Positions 5,436 to 7,394 of a stretch of DNA of 7,394 bases are shown here, in pieces. The first letter of the stretch is position 1; every line of letters starts with the position of its first letter. This DNA comes from Bacillota bacterium. Lineage in GTDB: Bacteria > Bacillota > Sulfobacillia > JAJZYS01 > JAJYTV01. The position numbers and the translations under genes are program-made. Where the stretch lies: contig JAKAPV010000151.1 of assembly GCA_021806845.1 (NCBI GenBank), forward strand, positions 1 through 7,394, written 5' to 3'. A model generated the notes under the pieces. That model made no database searches, had not been told where the DNA came from, and was given only the letters and a program-made list of their open reading frames with translations.

Positions 5436-5956
5436 GTGGACGACGAGATCCTGGCGGCAAGGCTCGCGGCGCGCGACGCGTCGGCGCGCGCGTGCTGGCG
5501 CCAGCGCCGCCCGACGAGATCGAGGTGGTCTCGGTCGAGGCGTTCAACGCCGCATGGGACGCCGCATCCCGCTTCGATCCCGCTCGGGCGCCCCTGCGCA
5601 CGTGGCTCCTCATGCACGCGAAGTATGCGGCACTCGAGCACCGCCGGCGCGAAGCGCGCTGGCATCACGGGCAGCCGCCAAGCGCAGCACAGCCTGACCC
5701 CGACCCCTTGGAAACCATTTCTGCCCGAGAGGCGCGAAGCAGGGTCCAGAACGCCCTTGACCGCCTGCCAGCGCTCGATCGCGAGATCGTCTACCGGAGG
5801 TATTTCCTTGAAGAGGACATCGCAGTCCTCGCGCAGGACCTCGGCCTCTCACGCGGCGCCGTGGACAACCGGCTATGGCGGGCGCGCGGCGCCTTGCGGG
5901 AAATGCTCCGGGTAGAGGATGGCGAGGACGGAGGTGACGCGGATGGATCTCGATAA
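5436..5956 (+). pseudogene. ECF-like sigma-70 factor with damaged region 2
   Basis: ECF sigma factors direct RNA polymerase to a small regulon and are usually held by a membrane anti-sigma factor. The N-terminal start of region 2 (DDEILAARLAARDASA) is in the frame of GTG 5436. The rest (DEIEVVSVEAFNAAWDAASRF, FDPARAPLRTWLLMHAKYAALEHRR) is in another frame from about 5490 on. The segment between, normally an ALYRRYG...RVLALA-type helix, is short or missing. Restoring the frame needs 3n+1 extra bases, so a deletion of some tens of bases or a local misassembly is likely. Region 4 (about 5753-5908) is intact, with LDRLPALDREIVYRRYF and a helix-turn-helix ending GLSRGAVDNRLWRARGALREML. Upstream in-frame TTG 5361 is an alternative start but with poor codon quality. 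The end overlaps the next gene by 14 nt. As read, the protein would lack a working core-binding region 2. Confidence 0.75.
5930..5937 (+). promoter_or_regulatory. Shine-Dalgarno site of the membrane protein gene, inside the sigma gene
   Basis: GGAGGTGA lies 5 nt before ATG 5943. It supports that ATG over the in-frame ATG at 5919, which lies upstream of the site. Confidence 0.75.
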
Positions 5957-7220
5957 GCTGCTGCAGTCGATCGGACTGCCGGACGACCTGTCGGAAATGG
6001 GGCTGGGGGGAGCGCCGGAGCCCGATGCGGCGGCCGGCGATCGCATCCGACTGCAGGTGCTGCATGCTGCCGCGGACAGGCACCGTGCGCGCGGCGGACG
6101 CCCATGGGGCTGGGTTGCGGCCGCGGCCGTCCTGATCCTTGCGCTCGGCCTGCCGTCGGGCCTCGGCTGGATGCAGGGAGTCCTGCGTCTGGTACCGGGG
6201 TTCGGCGTCCAGCAGCCGGCACACCGCCAACTCTCCCTGGCGCATGTCGTCCGCGCGCAGACCGGCGGAGACACGATCTACGTGACCGGAGTCCTCACGG
6301 GGCGCTCTTACACAGAGATCCTGATCTCGATCGAGGGCGTGGACGCGGGGCTTGGAACTGGCAGCGGCCTAGTGCTGCTCAAGGATGCACGGGGGAGAGT
6401 CTACCGCGGCGGTCCCAGCTGGTGGTCCTTCGGCGGCGACGTTGGCGCCGGCGCGCTGGAGTTTCCGCCGATCACGCAGCAGGGCACCGCGACGTTGATA
6501 TTGCATCTGCACCCCAGGGTGCAGGTTCGCCTGCCGCTCGTAGAGGCATCGAGCCTGCCTGCCGCGACAGGCATGCCGACGGCGCAGGCCCACGGCGTCA
6601 GCATCACCGCGCAGGCGATGCAGCTTGGCGGCAAGACGCTCTTCACGCTGGTGGCAACCGACACGCCCTCCGGCACGCGGGCACAAGGCTTCGGCCAGAT
6701 CAGTGCTCCGCCGCGCCTCATGCTGGCAGGCGGCCGGACGCTCAAGCTGCAGCCCCTCGCCGGAGTCGTCATGGCCGGGCCGCTCCAGAACTACGCTGCA
6801 AAGATCCCGTCCAACGTGGTGAGCGCCAAGCTCGTCGTGCCGTCAGTTTCGCTGGCTGTGCAACAGAGCGTTTCCGTTGCGGTTCCGGTGCCTTTGCGAG
6901 GCACCCTCGGACTGCATAGGGTCATCTCCGTAGGACCGGCTACGGAGGAGATCACGCGGGTGGAGCGCCTGCCGGGATACCTAGTCCGCCTGTCGCTGCG
7001 CGGGCTGGGCCCGGCCGCGTTGGGCGAAAGCCTCCTCTCCGTGAACGGGCAGGGTGTCACCATGGAGGAGCGCCTCTCGCCAGAGGGCGCGGTGCAAACC
7101 ATGACCTTTCCCGTACCGGCCGAGGACTGGTGGGTCACGCTGACGCTGGCGACACCGACGGTCGTGGTGCAGGGTCCCTGGAGGGTGACGGTGCCGCTGG
7201 GCACATCCAGCACGCGGTAA
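5943..7220 (+). CDS. Single-pass membrane protein, putative anti-sigma factor
   Basis: This encodes 425 residues. Residues 1-54 are hydrophilic and end in a basic stretch (DRHRARGGRP). Residues 55-77 form one membrane helix (VAAAAVLILALGLPSGLG). About 345 residues follow that should lie outside, by the positive-inside rule. The external part looks beta-rich with many Val/Leu/Gly strands and no cysteine, and resembles in layout the DUF4179-type proteins encoded beside ECF sigma factors in Bacillota; that match is from memory of the architecture, not a search. The role as anti-sigma factor is inferred from the 14-nt overlap with the sigma gene and the topology. No HXXXCXXC zinc anti-sigma motif is present in the cytosolic part, so it is not a ZAS-type factor. 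It could alternatively be a membrane-anchored product controlled by the sigma factor. The gene is intact and ends just before a strong hairpin. Confidence 0.7.
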   Translation: MDLDKLLQSIGLPDDLSEMGLGGAPEPDAAAGDRIRLQVLHAAADRHRARGGRPWGWVAAAAVLILALGLPSGLGWMQGVLRLVPGFGVQQPAHRQLSLAHVVRAQTGGDTIYVTGVLTGRSYTEILISIEGVDAGLGTGSGLVLLKDARGRVYRGGPSWWSFGGDVGAGALEFPPITQQGTATLILHLHPRVQVRLPLVEASSLPAATGMPTAQAHGVSITAQAMQLGGKTLFTLVATDTPSGTRAQGFGQISAPPRLMLAGGRTLKLQPLAGVVMAGPLQNYAAKIPSNVVSAKLVVPSVSLAVQQSVSVAVPVPLRGTLGLHRVISVGPATEEITRVERLPGYLVRLSLRGLGPAALGESLLSVNGQGVTMEERLSPEGAVQTMTFPVPAEDWWVTLTLATPTVVVQGPWRVTVPLGTSSTR

Positions 7221-7221
7221 A

Positions 7222-7259
7222 GGAAGGCGCCGGCAGCGTCGATGCTGCCGGCGCCTTCC
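7222..7259. terminator. Perfect 16-bp hairpin, probable bidirectional terminator
   Basis: GGAAGGCGCCGGCAGC (7222-7237) is an exact inverted match to GCTGCCGGCGCCTTCC (7244-7259), with a 6-nt loop GTCGAT. It starts one base after the TAA of the membrane protein gene and ends 11 nt before the stop codon of the convergent minus-strand gene. No T-run follows on the + strand, so termination would depend on stem strength or Rho. The symmetric position suggests it serves both genes. Confidence 0.8.
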
Positions 7260-7270
7260 GTGCTGGGCTT

Positions 7271-7394
7271 CTAGAGGGTGCCCGTCGCGCTGATCGGCGC
7301 GGTGGGAGCTCCCGCGCTGTCATTCACGACGGACTTCTGGGTCGTGACCTGCAGGGTGCCCGAGAGCGACATCGCCTGGTTGAGGTCAACCAGG
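7271..7394 (-). CDS. C-terminal end of an unknown minus-strand protein (cut by window)
   Basis: Forty codons followed by TAG (complement of CTA at 7271-7273) are open to the window edge in this frame. Of the 40 sense codons, 36 end in G or C, as expected for real coding sequence in this genome. The peptide is rich in Thr, Ser, Val and Ala (for example SLSGTLQVTTQKSVVNDSAG), which suggests a beta-rich extracytoplasmic domain or an exported protein, but no family can be named from so short a piece. It converges on the membrane protein gene with the 16-bp hairpin between them. Confidence 0.6.
   Translation of the reverse strand, partial: LVDLNQAMSLSGTLQVTTQKSVVNDSAGAPTAPISATGTL

Noticed and set aside
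5276..5490. N-terminal extension of the sigma factor in the frame of its region 4
   Set aside because: It translates to a Gly/Arg/Ser low-complexity stretch with no sigma homology. The real region 2 start is in the other frame.
5363..6873. Shared 13-mer AACAGAGCGTTTC near 5364 and near 6862
   Set aside because: One 13-nt match in 7.4 kb is close to chance expectation, and the flanks do not match, so it is not a repeat or attachment site.

Overview
The window is about 65-70% G+C over most of its length. It looks like a chromosomal piece of a high-GC Gram-positive bacterium, most likely a high-GC member of the Bacillota. Three things point there: the order sufS-sufU-sufB with a zinc-type SufU (the end of a B. 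subtilis-style sufCDSUB cluster), strong AGGAGG-type Shine-Dalgarno sites before almost every gene, and use of GTG and TTG starts. This placement is inference; no rRNA or marker gene is present.

Region 1 (1-2917) is the 3' part of an iron-sulfur cluster assembly operon on the + strand. It holds the tail of the cysteine desulfurase SufS, the sulfur acceptor SufU, the scaffold subunit SufB, a small Rieske [2Fe-2S] ferredoxin, and an Rrf2/IscR-type regulator with three cysteines. The genes overlap or are nearly adjacent, so they are probably one transcript. SufS and SufU mobilise sulfur, SufB (with SufC and SufD, presumably upstream of the window) builds the cluster, the Rieske protein is a likely client or electron carrier, and the Rrf2 protein is a likely cluster sensor. 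A strong GC hairpin without a clear T-tract follows.

Region 2 (2940-4584) encodes a self-processing DmpA/P1-family (S58) aminopeptidase. Its stop codon overlaps the GTG start of a histidine phosphatase. The phosphatase reading frame is broken by a one-base shift near 4370. A rho-independent terminator with five Ts follows.

Region 3 (about 4600-5340) is an island of clearly lower G+C (about 40-50%). It carries a minus-strand gene for a small exported, probably lipid-anchored protein of unknown function, and a weaker candidate for a second small lipoprotein upstream of it.

Region 4 (about 5436-7259) is a sigma/anti-sigma style pair. It has an ECF-like sigma factor whose region 2 is damaged by a frameshift or deletion, overlapped by a single-pass membrane protein with a long extracytoplasmic part. 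A perfect 16-bp hairpin ends it.

Region 5 (7271-7394) holds the C-terminal end of a convergent minus-strand gene, supported by strongly biased third codon positions.

I do not see a clear undescribed system. The items most worth a second look are the low-GC lipoprotein island, the two broken genes on either side of it, and the sigma/membrane-protein pair.
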